A stretch of 55,721 bases of DNA. Source: Regnicoccus frigidus. GTDB taxonomy: Bacteria > Cyanobacteriota > Cyanobacteriia > PCC-6307 > Cyanobiaceae. The stretch spans positions 1 to 55,721 of the forward strand of contig JAOANE010000036.1 in assembly GCA_025194985.1 (NCBI GenBank), read 5' to 3'. Under the pieces are notes generated by a model, which saw only the letters and a program-made list of their open reading frames with translations, had not been told where the DNA came from and did not search any database. The number at the start of each line of letters is the position of its first letter. The stretch's first letter is position 1. Shown piece after piece: positions 27,259 to 35,046 of this stretch. Made by a program: the position numbers and the translations under genes.

Positions 27259-27345
27259 GGCCCCAGCCTGCAGGGGCTGGCGCCGGATGCAACAGTTCTC
27301 CTACCTTTTCGCCCCGTCACCCTGGCCCAACCCTGCGGTTTTCTG

Positions 27346-28206
27346 GTGCTCGACAAGCCTGCTGGCCTCACCTCCCACGCCTGTGTGGCCCGGGTGAGGC
27401 GCCGCTATGGGCTCAAGCGGGTAGGCCACGGCGGCACCCTGGATCCGGCCGTCACCGGGGTGCTACCGATCGCCCTGGGGTCCGCCACCCGGCTGCTGCC
27501 CTACCTGCCGGGTGGCAAGGCCTATCGCGGCACCATCCAGCTCGGCCTGCGCACCAGCAGCGACGACCTCACTGGTGAGCTGCTGGAGCGCGCCGCCGTG
27601 CCGGACCTCAGCCCCCAGCTCCTTGACGTCTGCCTGGAGGCCTTCCGCGGCCCCATCCTGCAGCGGCCTCCGCAGGTGTCGGCCGTTCATGTGGATGGCG
27701 AGAGGGCCTATGTCCGCGCCCGGCGTGGCGAAACCTCCGCGCTTGAACCGCGGCCGGTGACGATCCACCAGCTTGAGCTGCTGGGCTGGGATGGCGACAA
27801 CCAGCGCCTGGAGTTGGCCGTGTCCTGCTCAGCGGGCACCTACATCCGCTCCCTGGCCCGCGATCTTGGTGCCGCCCTGGGCTGCGGCGGTGCCCTGGCC
27901 TGCCTGCGCCGCACGGAAGCCCTGGGCTTCGGCCTGGCCGGCAGCGTCAGTCTCGAGCGGCTGGAGGAAGACCCACTGCCTGCCCTGCAGCCGCCGCTGG
28001 CCGCGTTGGCCCATTTGCCGCAGCACCGCGTTCTGGCCCACGACTGGGCTGGCTGGCGCTGCGGCCGCAGCCAGGAGACCAGCCTGGTGTTGGCGCTCGA
28101 TCAGGCCGTGGTCGTTCTCGGCCCAGATGGCAGTCTGGCTGGGATGGCCCGGCTTGCCGCCGAAGGCCGGCTCCAGCCCCGCCTGGTTCTGGAGCCGGCC
28201 GGTTGA
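27346..28206 (+). CDS. truB: tRNA pseudouridine-55 synthase
   Basis: Forms pseudouridine 55 in the T loop of tRNAs. The product has the catalytic motif GHGGTLDPAVTGVLPIALG with Asp near residue 34, and the family block KAYRGTIQLGLRTSSDDLTG. GTG 27346 is the only canonical start in the open frame, but it begins the protein at LDKPAG and cuts off the first residues of the family motif GFLVLDKPAG, which is encoded in frame just upstream. A CTG at 27322 would restore it, so the true start is probably earlier than 27346. About 286 residues as given. Confidence 0.9.
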   Translation: MLDKPAGLTSHACVARVRRRYGLKRVGHGGTLDPAVTGVLPIALGSATRLLPYLPGGKAYRGTIQLGLRTSSDDLTGELLERAAVPDLSPQLLDVCLEAFRGPILQRPPQVSAVHVDGERAYVRARRGETSALEPRPVTIHQLELLGWDGDNQRLELAVSCSAGTYIRSLARDLGAALGCGGALACLRRTEALGFGLAGSVSLERLEEDPLPALQPPLAALAHLPQHRVLAHDWAGWRCGRSQETSLVLALDQAVVVLGPDGSLAGMARLAAEGRLQPRLVLEPAG

Positions 28207-28230
28207 GCCCTCACCCCGCAGCGGAGCGCG

Positions 28231-28986
28231 ATGGCAGGCCATAGCAAGTGGTCCCAGATCAAACGTCAGAAGGCAGTCGTCGATGCCAAACGGGGCGTCG
28301 TGTTCACCCGGCTCGGCCGCGAAATCATGGTGGCCGCCCGCAGCGGCGCCGATCCGGCCGGCAACTTTCAGTTGCGCACCGCCATTGAGAAGGCAAAGGC
28401 AGCCGGGGTACCCAACGCCAATATCGATCGGGCGATCGCCAAGGGCTCAGGCCAGGCGGGGGGGGAGGCCGATCGCTTCGAGGCGGTGCGCTACGAGGGC
28501 TATGGCCCTGGCGGCGTGGCGATCCTGGTGGAGGCGTTCACCGACAACCGCAACCGCACCGCCGCCGACCTGCGCCTGGCCTTCGGCAAGAACGGCGGCA
28601 ACCTCGGTGAGACCGGCTGCGTCGGCTATCTCTTCGAGCAACAGGCTGTGGTGCGGATCGACCAGAGCGATCTGGCCGAAGAGGCGCTGCTGGAGAGCTT
28701 GCTGGAGCTCGAGGCGCTCGGTTATGAGCTCGATAGCGCTGGGGCGCTTGTCTTTGCTGATGCCACGGCCCTGGAGGCGCTGCAGGGCGGCCTGAAGGGC
28801 CAGGGCTGGCCTGTGGCCTTTTGGGAGCACCGCTGGATCGCCGCCAGTCCCTGCCACCTGGAGGCCGCCACTCCTTTGCGGGCCTGCCTCGATCTCTTGG
28901 ATGCCCTGGAGGATCTCGATGACGTGCGCAGCGTCACCTCCAACCTGGACGCCGATGCGGAGCTGCTGGAGGAGGTCCTGGGCTGA
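28231..28986 (+). CDS. yebC: YebC/PmpR family protein
   Basis: A 251-residue member of the YebC/TACO1 family, known as transcription regulators and, in recent work, as helpers of translation through proline stretches. The start MAGHSKWSQIKRQKAVVDAK is diagnostic, followed by AAGVPNANIDRAIAKG and the second-domain block NRNRTAADLRLAFGKNGGN. It begins 24 bases after truB in the same direction. Confidence 0.93.
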   Translation: MAGHSKWSQIKRQKAVVDAKRGVVFTRLGREIMVAARSGADPAGNFQLRTAIEKAKAAGVPNANIDRAIAKGSGQAGGEADRFEAVRYEGYGPGGVAILVEAFTDNRNRTAADLRLAFGKNGGNLGETGCVGYLFEQQAVVRIDQSDLAEEALLESLLELEALGYELDSAGALVFADATALEALQGGLKGQGWPVAFWEHRWIAASPCHLEAATPLRACLDLLDALEDLDDVRSVTSNLDADAELLEEVLG

Positions 28987-29019
28987 TCGTTCTGTTGGAT
29001 CCTGTTTGAACCCAGGGCC

Positions 29020-29841
29020 TCAGGCGCCAAGCGCCGCCGCATCCACCCAGAGTTCAGCGCCGGGATGGCCCTGGAGCCAACTGGCCGGCAAGGCTGGATC
29101 GGGCGGGTCCTGGAGCAGACGGCGCAGGATCCTGGCCTTGCCGCCACCGCTGACCACCAAGACGATGCGCTGGGCCTGAAGGATCTCGGCAAGGCCCAGG
29201 GTGATCGCCAGGCTGGGCCCGGCCATTGGATCGCCGCCGAAATCGGCGCTGTTCTGCTCACGGGTGCTCGCGCTGAGTTCCAGGCAACGACAGGCTGCCG
29301 AGGCCAGGCAGGGGGGTTCGTTGAAGCCCACGTGGCCATTGAGCCCGAGTCCGAGCAATTGGAGGCTGAGACCACCGGCGTCGGCAATGGCCTGGCCGTA
29401 GTGGCTCGCCTCCTGGCCCGGATCTTCCGCCCGTCCATCGGGCAGACGCAGTTGTGCCTGGCCCAGGCCGAGTGGATCACCGAGTTGCTGCCGCATCGTG
29501 GCGGCGAACGAGCGGGGATCGCCGGCAGCGAGCCCCACGTATTCGTCGAGGTTGAAGCTGCGCCATCTCCGCCGCAGGTCTGCCTGTTGTTGCGCTGGCC
29601 AGGCACCCAGTTTGCGCACCAGGGCCGCGTAGATCGGCTCCATGGTGCGGCCGGTGGCCAGGCCGAGGATGCGGCCGGGATCTGCTTCCAGAGCCTGGGC
29701 CAGCGAGGTCGCCACCCGCTCGGCCAGGACGGCGGCATCGCTGGCCACCTGCACGCGGCCTGACCAGCAGGGCAGGACCGTGAAGGGAAGAGCCGCGACG
29801 CTCAGGGACTGGCCAGGGTGGCAACGGGATCGGAGGTCCAT
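29020..29841 (-). CDS. nagB: Glucosamine-6-phosphate deaminase family protein
   Basis: Converts glucosamine 6-phosphate to fructose 6-phosphate and ammonia. The 273-residue product has the sugar-phosphate isomerase features of NagB: LGLATGRTMEPIYAAL, FNLDEYVGL with the catalytic Asp, and LGLNGHVGFNEPP with the catalytic His. The Asn before Gly-His matches Bacillus-type NagB. 6-phosphogluconolactonases share the fold but lack GHVGFNEP. ATG 29841 overlaps the 3' end of the SpoIID-like gene by 40 bases. No nagA is seen here. Confidence 0.82.
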   Translation of the reverse strand: MDLRSRCHPGQSLSVAALPFTVLPCWSGRVQVASDAAVLAERVATSLAQALEADPGRILGLATGRTMEPIYAALVRKLGAWPAQQQADLRRRWRSFNLDEYVGLAAGDPRSFAATMRQQLGDPLGLGQAQLRLPDGRAEDPGQEASHYGQAIADAGGLSLQLLGLGLNGHVGFNEPPCLASAACRCLELSASTREQNSADFGGDPMAGPSLAITLGLAEILQAQRIVLVVSGGGKARILRRLLQDPPDPALPASWLQGHPGAELWVDAAALGA

Positions 29842-31262
29842 CCAGGCAAGCCTGCCGGATCGCCCGGCTGCTTGGCCAGGGGAGTTCCTGCTCCGCGGGG
29901 ATAGGGGCGTACCACGGCCCCTTGGTAGTAATGGCGAAGAATCTCCTCAAACCGTTGGCCGCGTTTGGCCAGGGCATAGGCGCCCCACTGGCTCATTCCC
30001 ACCCCATGGCCGAAACCGCGGCCGATCGCCACCAGACTGATCGCCGGTGGTGGTGGTGGGGGCGATGCCAGCAGGGCTCCCAATGGATCCACCAAAGGCC
30101 GAACTTCTGCCGGCACGGTGGCGAGGGCGGGCGATAGCCCGGCCAGGGGAATCCCGCTGAAGCTGAATGGTGCCGCTTCAAAGCGGACCCAGGTGCTGCG
30201 CAAGCCCAGCCGGCTGCGCAGCTGGGCGCCATTGACCACTAGCTGGCGGCCCAATGGCCCTGTCACCCTGGCCTGTCTCACCCGTCCGCTGGCGGTGGTG
30301 GCGATCACGTCGATCTGGCGTACACCGCCAGTTTCCGGAAACGCCTTCGCCAGAAGGTCCGGGGGAAGGGGCTTGCGCCATTGGCGCACCGGGCTGTTGT
30401 CATCGAAATCCTTAACGCTCACCAGGTAGGGGTGCTGCTGGGTCCAGAGGTCACCGCTGTTCTCAGTGGCGCCTCCACTGCTGCTGCTGTGGAACACCGC
30501 GTCGATTAAGGCGTTGCCATGCATCAGCACCAGGCCGTTTGTGCTGCTGGTCGCCTGGCGTGTGGAGTTGGTTTCACTTTCCAGTCCCTTGTAGACCTGG
30601 CTGCTGACGGTGGCCTTGAGATCGAAAGCGGCCAGGGGCTTGCGCTGGCGCAAGGCGTAGGTGCGCGCCGCCACGGCCTGGGCGCGCAGGGCCTCCAGCG
30701 GCCAGCTGGCGGGCATCTCACTGCCAACCACGCTGGGGAGATAGGTCTCGAGGGCGACCACGTTCACCGCCCGCAGTTGCCCATCGACCGGGCGAACCTG
30801 AAGCCGGCCGCGGTAGCGCCGTTGCTTCAGCCCGAAGGTGGCGCTTTCGGGGCGGCTGGCGAGGGGTTCGATCCAGAGTTCGGCAACGGAGACCGATCGG
30901 ACTGTCGGGTCAGGACGGCCGGCGGCTTCGGCCTCGATCACCACACGGCCGCCGACCTGTCTCAGGGCCACAGCACCGCCGGCAGGAAGCCGGAGCAGTT
31001 CCTTGCCCGCAGTGTCCCGCAGCCGCAGACCACCCTCCCCAGTCACGCGGAATCCGGCCGACTCCACCAGCAGCACCCGCACCGGCGGGCCAGCGGTTGA
31101 AGCCCCCCTGGCGGATTCCGCCGCGGCGCTGCGGGCCGGAAGCGGTAAAACAGTTGCGGCCAGCAGCAGCGGCAAGGACAGGGCGCTGCCGAGCACCAGT
31201 CGTTTGCCGCGCCTGGCAGGCCGAGGCGGAGTTGAGCAAAGCAGGGGCAGGGATGCAGCCAT
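29802..31262 (-). CDS. SpoIID/LytB domain protein
   Basis: A 486-residue exported protein of the SpoIID/LytB family; known members are lytic transglycosylases or amidase enhancers acting on peptidoglycan. It has a signal sequence near residues 20-45 (LGSALSLPLLLAATVLPL). The family domain follows, with YLPSVVGSEMPASWPLEALRAQ, AARTYAL, the SSSGGATE block and the C-terminal GRGFGHGVGMSQWGAYALAK. The start is ATG 31262; GTG 31268 would add two residues. It is divergent from rnz, and its 3' end overlaps nagB. Confidence 0.88.
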   Translation of the reverse strand: MAASLPLLCSTPPRPARRGKRLVLGSALSLPLLLAATVLPLPARSAAAESARGASTAGPPVRVLLVESAGFRVTGEGGLRLRDTAGKELLRLPAGGAVALRQVGGRVVIEAEAAGRPDPTVRSVSVAELWIEPLASRPESATFGLKQRRYRGRLQVRPVDGQLRAVNVVALETYLPSVVGSEMPASWPLEALRAQAVAARTYALRQRKPLAAFDLKATVSSQVYKGLESETNSTRQATSSTNGLVLMHGNALIDAVFHSSSSGGATENSGDLWTQQHPYLVSVKDFDDNSPVRQWRKPLPPDLLAKAFPETGGVRQIDVIATTASGRVRQARVTGPLGRQLVVNGAQLRSRLGLRSTWVRFEAAPFSFSGIPLAGLSPALATVPAEVRPLVDPLGALLASPPPPPPAISLVAIGRGFGHGVGMSQWGAYALAKRGQRFEEILRHYYQGAVVRPYPRGAGTPLAKQPGDPAGLPGWTSDPVATLASP

Positions 31263-31394
31263 AGACACGGTGTCAACGGTGGCTCAAGGCGAATCATTGT
31301 GACCAGTGCGGCTGAGCACTGCCAGCCCCCCAGCGGACAGCGCCGCCACTGGACCGGCTGCAGCGTGACAGCATGCGAGAAAGAGACGAACGGT

Positions 31395-32339
31395 GTGCAG
31401 GTCACCTTTCTTGGCACCAGTTCGGGGGTTCCAACGCGGGCCCGCAACGTGTCGGCGGTGGCCCTGCGCTTACCCCAAAGGGCGGAGCTCTGGCTGTTTG
31501 ATTGCGGTGAGGGAACCCAGCATCAGTTCATGCGCAGTGATCTGAGGGTCTCGCAGTTGCGCCGGATCTTCGTGACCCACATGCATGGCGACCACGTCTT
31601 CGGCTTGCCTGGTCTGCTGGCCAGCCTTGGCATGGCGGGCAACTGCCGGGGTGTGGATCTTTACGGACCCGATCCCTTGCCGGACTTTCTCGAATCAGCC
31701 CTACACACCTCCTCCACCCGGATCGGTTATCCGCTGCGCACCCACCCCGTGCGCGAGGCGGCCCAGCAGGGGGGGGTGCTGCTCGATGACGGCGATCTCC
31801 TGGTCCGCAGCGCCCCGCTTACCCACCGCATTCCCGCCTACGCCTATCGGGTGGACCAGAAGCCACGCCCCGGACATTTCAACGTGGACAAGGCCCGGGA
31901 ACTGGGCATTCCGCCAGGGCCGGTCTATGCCGACCTCAAGGCTGGACGTACCGTCACCCTTGAGGACGGTCGAATCATTCGTGGCGACACTCTCACCGGC
32001 CCCGCTCGCCCTGGCTGCAGCGTCGTCTACTGCACCGACACCGTGTTCTGTGAGGCTGCGGTGGAGCTGGCCCAAGGCGCCGATCTGCTCATCCACGAGT
32101 CCACCTTTGCCCACGCGGAGGCGGAAATGGCCTTTCAGCGCCAGCACTCCACCAGCACGATGGCCGCCCAGACCGCGGCTCTGGCAGGAGTGAAGCAACT
32201 CGTGCTCACCCATCTCAGCCCGCGCTACGTGGCCGGCAATGCCTTCACCCCCGAGGACCTGCTCGAAGAAGCCCGCGCCATCTTTGCCAACACCTTGGTG
32301 GCCAGGGATTTTCTCAGTGTGGACGTGAGCCCCGCCTAG
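31395..32339 (+). CDS. rnz: Ribonuclease Z
   Basis: A tRNA 3'-end endonuclease of the metallo-beta-lactamase fold. The 314-residue protein begins VQVTFLGTSSGVPTRARNVS, carries the zinc motif FVTHMHGDHVFGLPG near residue 60, and later PGHFNVDKA, YCTDT and LTHLSPRY with further metal ligands. GTG 31395 is chosen because homologues begin at this strand; the frame stays open upstream to 31299. It is divergent from the SpoIID-like gene. Confidence 0.94.
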   Translation: MQVTFLGTSSGVPTRARNVSAVALRLPQRAELWLFDCGEGTQHQFMRSDLRVSQLRRIFVTHMHGDHVFGLPGLLASLGMAGNCRGVDLYGPDPLPDFLESALHTSSTRIGYPLRTHPVREAAQQGGVLLDDGDLLVRSAPLTHRIPAYAYRVDQKPRPGHFNVDKARELGIPPGPVYADLKAGRTVTLEDGRIIRGDTLTGPARPGCSVVYCTDTVFCEAAVELAQGADLLIHESTFAHAEAEMAFQRQHSTSTMAAQTAALAGVKQLVLTHLSPRYVAGNAFTPEDLLEEARAIFANTLVARDFLSVDVSPA

Positions 32340-32461
32340 CGGCTGGACGCCCCCGCCGGGCCGCGGGCCTGAAACACTTCTTGATTCCGCCCCAGACGAC
32401 CCTTTGCCCGTGATACAAGGTCTCAGGCGCGGTGCCAACCGCCTGTTCGCCGGCTCCCTCC

Positions 32462-32983
32462 ATGGTCTCCTTCTTCACTTCCAGCCTTCGGTCCCTGTCC
32501 CGAACCCTGCTGGTGTTCTGTCTGGCCCTGCTCGCCAGCTTCGGGTTGCCCGTTTTGGCTGTTCAGGCAGCCCAATGGGACGCTGAAACGCTCACCGTGG
32601 CGGGTAGCCCGGATGGCATTCCGGTCACCTTCAGCGAGGCTGAGTTCAAGGCTGGCCGCAAGGTCTTCAACCAAAGCTGCGGCACCTGTCATGCCGGCGG
32701 AGTCACCAAGACCAACCAGACCGTTGGCCTGGATCCCGAAACCTTGGCGCTGGCCACCCCTCCCCGTGACTCGGTGGATGCCTTGGTGGATTACATGAAG
32801 GATCCCACTTCCTATGACGGCGAATACAGCATTTCCGACGTGCACCCGAGCATGCGCAGCAGCGATGTGTTCGTCAAGATGCGTGATCTCAGCGAGGACG
32901 ACCTGCGCCTGATCGCTGGTTACATCCTGGTGGCTCCCAAGATCAGCGGCATCCAGTGGGGTGGCGGCAAGATCTATTTCTGA
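32462..32983 (+). CDS. psbV: Photosystem II cytochrome c550
   Basis: An extrinsic lumenal subunit of photosystem II that stabilises the oxygen-evolving Mn cluster. The 173-residue precursor has a signal peptide (LVFCLALLASFGLPVLAVQA), the covalent haem site CGTCH at residues 73-77 and the second haem ligand His128 in SDVHPSMRS. The blocks VGLDPETLALATPPRDS and the C-terminal WGGGKIYF are diagnostic. ATG 32462 is chosen over the upstream frame extension. A strong terminator follows at 33030. Confidence 0.96.
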   Translation: MVSFFTSSLRSLSRTLLVFCLALLASFGLPVLAVQAAQWDAETLTVAGSPDGIPVTFSEAEFKAGRKVFNQSCGTCHAGGVTKTNQTVGLDPETLALATPPRDSVDALVDYMKDPTSYDGEYSISDVHPSMRSSDVFVKMRDLSEDDLRLIAGYILVAPKISGIQWGGGKIYF

Positions 32984-33029
32984 GCCTGCCCTAAACTCCC
33001 TCTAATCCAGCTGCCGGCGGCTGTACTCA

Positions 33030-33059
33030 CCCCTCCCCGGGAGACTGGGAGGGGTTTTT
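33030..33059 (+). terminator. Rho-independent terminator of psbV
   Basis: A perfect 8-bp stem CCCCTCCC (33030-33037) / GGGAGGGG (33047-33054) with a 9-base loop, followed by TTTTT. It lies 47 bases after the psbV stop codon. Confidence 0.9.
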
Positions 33060-33099
33060 GGTTTCTTTGCGCCAGGCCATCCCCCTGGGGCCGCAACGC

Positions 33100-33483
33100 T
33101 CACGGCTCCTGAGCCGTCGGTCGAGGCCGGCTGTTGCCTGGATCGAGCGAACTGGGTTGCTTGCTGTACCACCACTCCTGCAGGTTGGCGCTCAGCCGCT
33201 GCGGGAAGAGGGTGATCACCGTGCGTGTCGGTTTGGCGCCAGGTTGGAGTAATTCGACCGCGTAGGACGGGCAGCGACGCGCGGCCAGATCGGCCACGAA
33301 GCGCTTGCCGATCCGGCGCCAGCTCGGTTCCTTGCTGCGCCAGGCCAAGCGGCAACTGGGCCAAGGCAGCTCTTCTCGATCAAACAGGCGACAACAGGGC
33401 CCCAGAACCCGGAAGCTGTACTGCCCGCCCAGGCTGGGATATTCGCTGCCGGGCTCCAGGAGGTCATCGACCGGAAAGGCCAT
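33100..33483 (-). CDS. Conserved-looking protein of unknown function
   Basis: A 127-residue soluble protein beginning MAFPVDDLLEPGSEYPSLGG, with a basic, Trp/Arg-rich centre (PSCRLAWRSKEPSWRRIGKR) and several Cys residues (GPCCRLF, RRCPSYAV). I do not recognise a family. The real start is judged to be ATG 33483 from the change in sequence character; the frame continues upstream to 33579. Competing frames over the same span look random. It lies between the psbV terminator and petF. Confidence 0.6.
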   Translation of the reverse strand: MAFPVDDLLEPGSEYPSLGGQYSFRVLGPCCRLFDREELPWPSCRLAWRSKEPSWRRIGKRFVADLAARRCPSYAVELLQPGAKPTRTVITLFPQRLSANLQEWWYSKQPSSLDPGNSRPRPTAQEP

Positions 33484-33628
33484 GAAAAAGCCACCCGTTC
33501 GGGTGGCGGAGAAAAGGTCAGAGACCGAAGACAGGATCCATCGCAGGCGATGGTTGAACTCAAGCGATGGTCGAACCAAGAAAACTGGCCGCGGGAACCA
33601 CGCCGGGGTCCAGAGGCCATGGCAGGGC

Positions 33629-33928
33629 TCAGTAGAGCTCTTCTTCCGCGTGGGTAGTGATCGTGACGTCTGAGGTGGGGTAAGCCACGCAGGTCAGCAC
33701 GAATCCGGACTCAATCTGGTCGTCGTCGAGGAAGCTCTGGTCCGACTGATCGACAGTTCCGGTGGTGAGCTTGCCGGCGCAGGTGGAGCAAGCTCCGGCG
33801 CGACAGGAGTAAGGGAGGTCGATTCCCTGCTCCTCGGCGGCATCGAGGATGTACTGATCGTCAGGAACCTCAATGGTCTTGTTGAGGCCCTCACTCTCGT
33901 TGATGAGGGTGACCTTATAGGAAGCCAT
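33629..33928 (-). CDS. petF: Plant-type [2Fe-2S] ferredoxin
   Basis: A soluble electron carrier from photosystem I to FNR, thioredoxin reductase and other acceptors. The 99-residue protein has all four cluster ligands: Cys42, Cys47 and Cys50 in SCRAGACSTC, and Cys80 in VLTCVAYP. It is acidic and ends AEEELY, as photosynthetic ferredoxins do. It is monocistronic, with 142 bases upstream to prmA. Confidence 0.96.
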   Translation of the reverse strand: MASYKVTLINESEGLNKTIEVPDDQYILDAAEEQGIDLPYSCRAGACSTCAGKLTTGTVDQSDQSFLDDDQIESGFVLTCVAYPTSDVTITTHAEEELY

Positions 33929-34070
33929 GGAAGAGATTAGGGCTCACAGGCGCCTGGACAGTCCGGGCCTGTAGGACCGCCCCTTCCTACATCGGACAGG
34001 GGCAGCTCCGCCGATCTGGAGGGCAGAGCATCGGAAGCCCAATCAAAGGGTGGGCACAGATAAGCGTGAT

Positions 34071-35003
34071 TTATGCAACATCCGCTTGGTCGGCGCGGAT
34101 CTCCAGCAGGCCCCAGCCCCCCTGGTCGCCGATCAGCCGCGTGCTCCAGCCGGCGCCGCGGCCCAGGGCCTGCTGCAGCCCAGGCAGCTGGCTCACCAAC
34201 AGCCCACTAAGCAATCCGACACCAGCCCGGGAGAGCACGGCCTCGAACTGGGGAGCGAGGGCTTCGATCACCGGCGCCAGGATGTTGCAGAGCAGCAGGT
34301 CGGCTGGTTCCCCGTTCAGCAGCGCAGCGAGCCCCTCCACCGACCCCAGGGCCACCTGCAGCGGCCCACCGGGGCCTGGGCTGATGGCATTGAGGCGAGC
34401 ATTGGCGGCGGTGGCACGCACGGCCAGGGGATCGGTGTCGCTGGCGCTGGCGCTGGCGGCCCCGAGCCGCAGGGCCCCGAGGGCGAGGATGCCGCTGCCG
34501 CAGCCCAGGTCGGCCACCCGCAGGCCCTCCATTGGGATCGCCTCCATCGCCTCCAAGCAGAGGCGTGTCGTCGGGTGGCTGCCGGTGCCGAAAGCGCTGC
34601 CGGGGTCAAGGCGGATCACCTGCCGGCTGGCGAACTCCTGCGGCAAGGCCAGCCAGGCCGGCAGGATCAGCAGCCGTTCCCCAACCGGATCGGCTTGCCA
34701 GTGCTGTTTCCAGCTCGAACTCCAGTCTTCTTCAGCTTGCGGCTGCCACTGGAGCGGGGGCAGGGCCAGGCCGAACGGATCGCCCAGCGGGGCCAGGGCT
34801 GCCGCCAGCTGCTCACGCTCGCTCAGCGGCCAGTCGACAGCCGGCAACCAGGCGAGCAAGCGGTGACGCTCCGGCTCGCGGGGCTGGTGCCGGATGGCGA
34901 CCCGCTGGATGCCAAGCGCGGCGAGCTTCCAGAGCAGCGACTCTTCGAGCTCAGCTGGAGCGTCCATCTCCAGGCGCCACCAGTGGGGGGGCATCGGCTG
35001 CAT
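34071..35003 (-). CDS. prmA: Ribosomal protein L11 methyltransferase
   Basis: Trimethylates ribosomal protein L11. The 310-residue product has the typical PrmA layout: an N-terminal L11-recognition domain (to about 110), then the methyltransferase domain with DPGSAFGTGSHPTTRLCLEA, VADLGCGSGILALGALRLGA and DLLLCNILAPVIEAL (the NILA catalytic region). The start may be ATG 35003 or ATG 34994. It follows serA on the same strand after a 43-base gap. Confidence 0.93.
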   Translation of the reverse strand: MQPMPPHWWRLEMDAPAELEESLLWKLAALGIQRVAIRHQPREPERHRLLAWLPAVDWPLSEREQLAAALAPLGDPFGLALPPLQWQPQAEEDWSSSWKQHWQADPVGERLLILPAWLALPQEFASRQVIRLDPGSAFGTGSHPTTRLCLEAMEAIPMEGLRVADLGCGSGILALGALRLGAASASASDTDPLAVRATAANARLNAISPGPGGPLQVALGSVEGLAALLNGEPADLLLCNILAPVIEALAPQFEAVLSRAGVGLLSGLLVSQLPGLQQALGRGAGWSTRLIGDQGGWGLLEIRADQADVA

Positions 35004-35046
35004 CGGCGCGGCGCTCTGGTTGAGGGGTTACGGGGTGAAGGGAGGG

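Noticed and set aside
29020..29841. 6-phosphogluconolactonase for the sugar-phosphate gene
   Set aside because: The GHVGFNEPP and LDEYVGL motifs belong to the NagB type, which shares the fold.
32462..32983. Cytochrome c6 (petJ)
   Set aside because: The length and the VGLDPETLALATPPRDS and WGGGKIYF blocks identify cytochrome c550 (PsbV).
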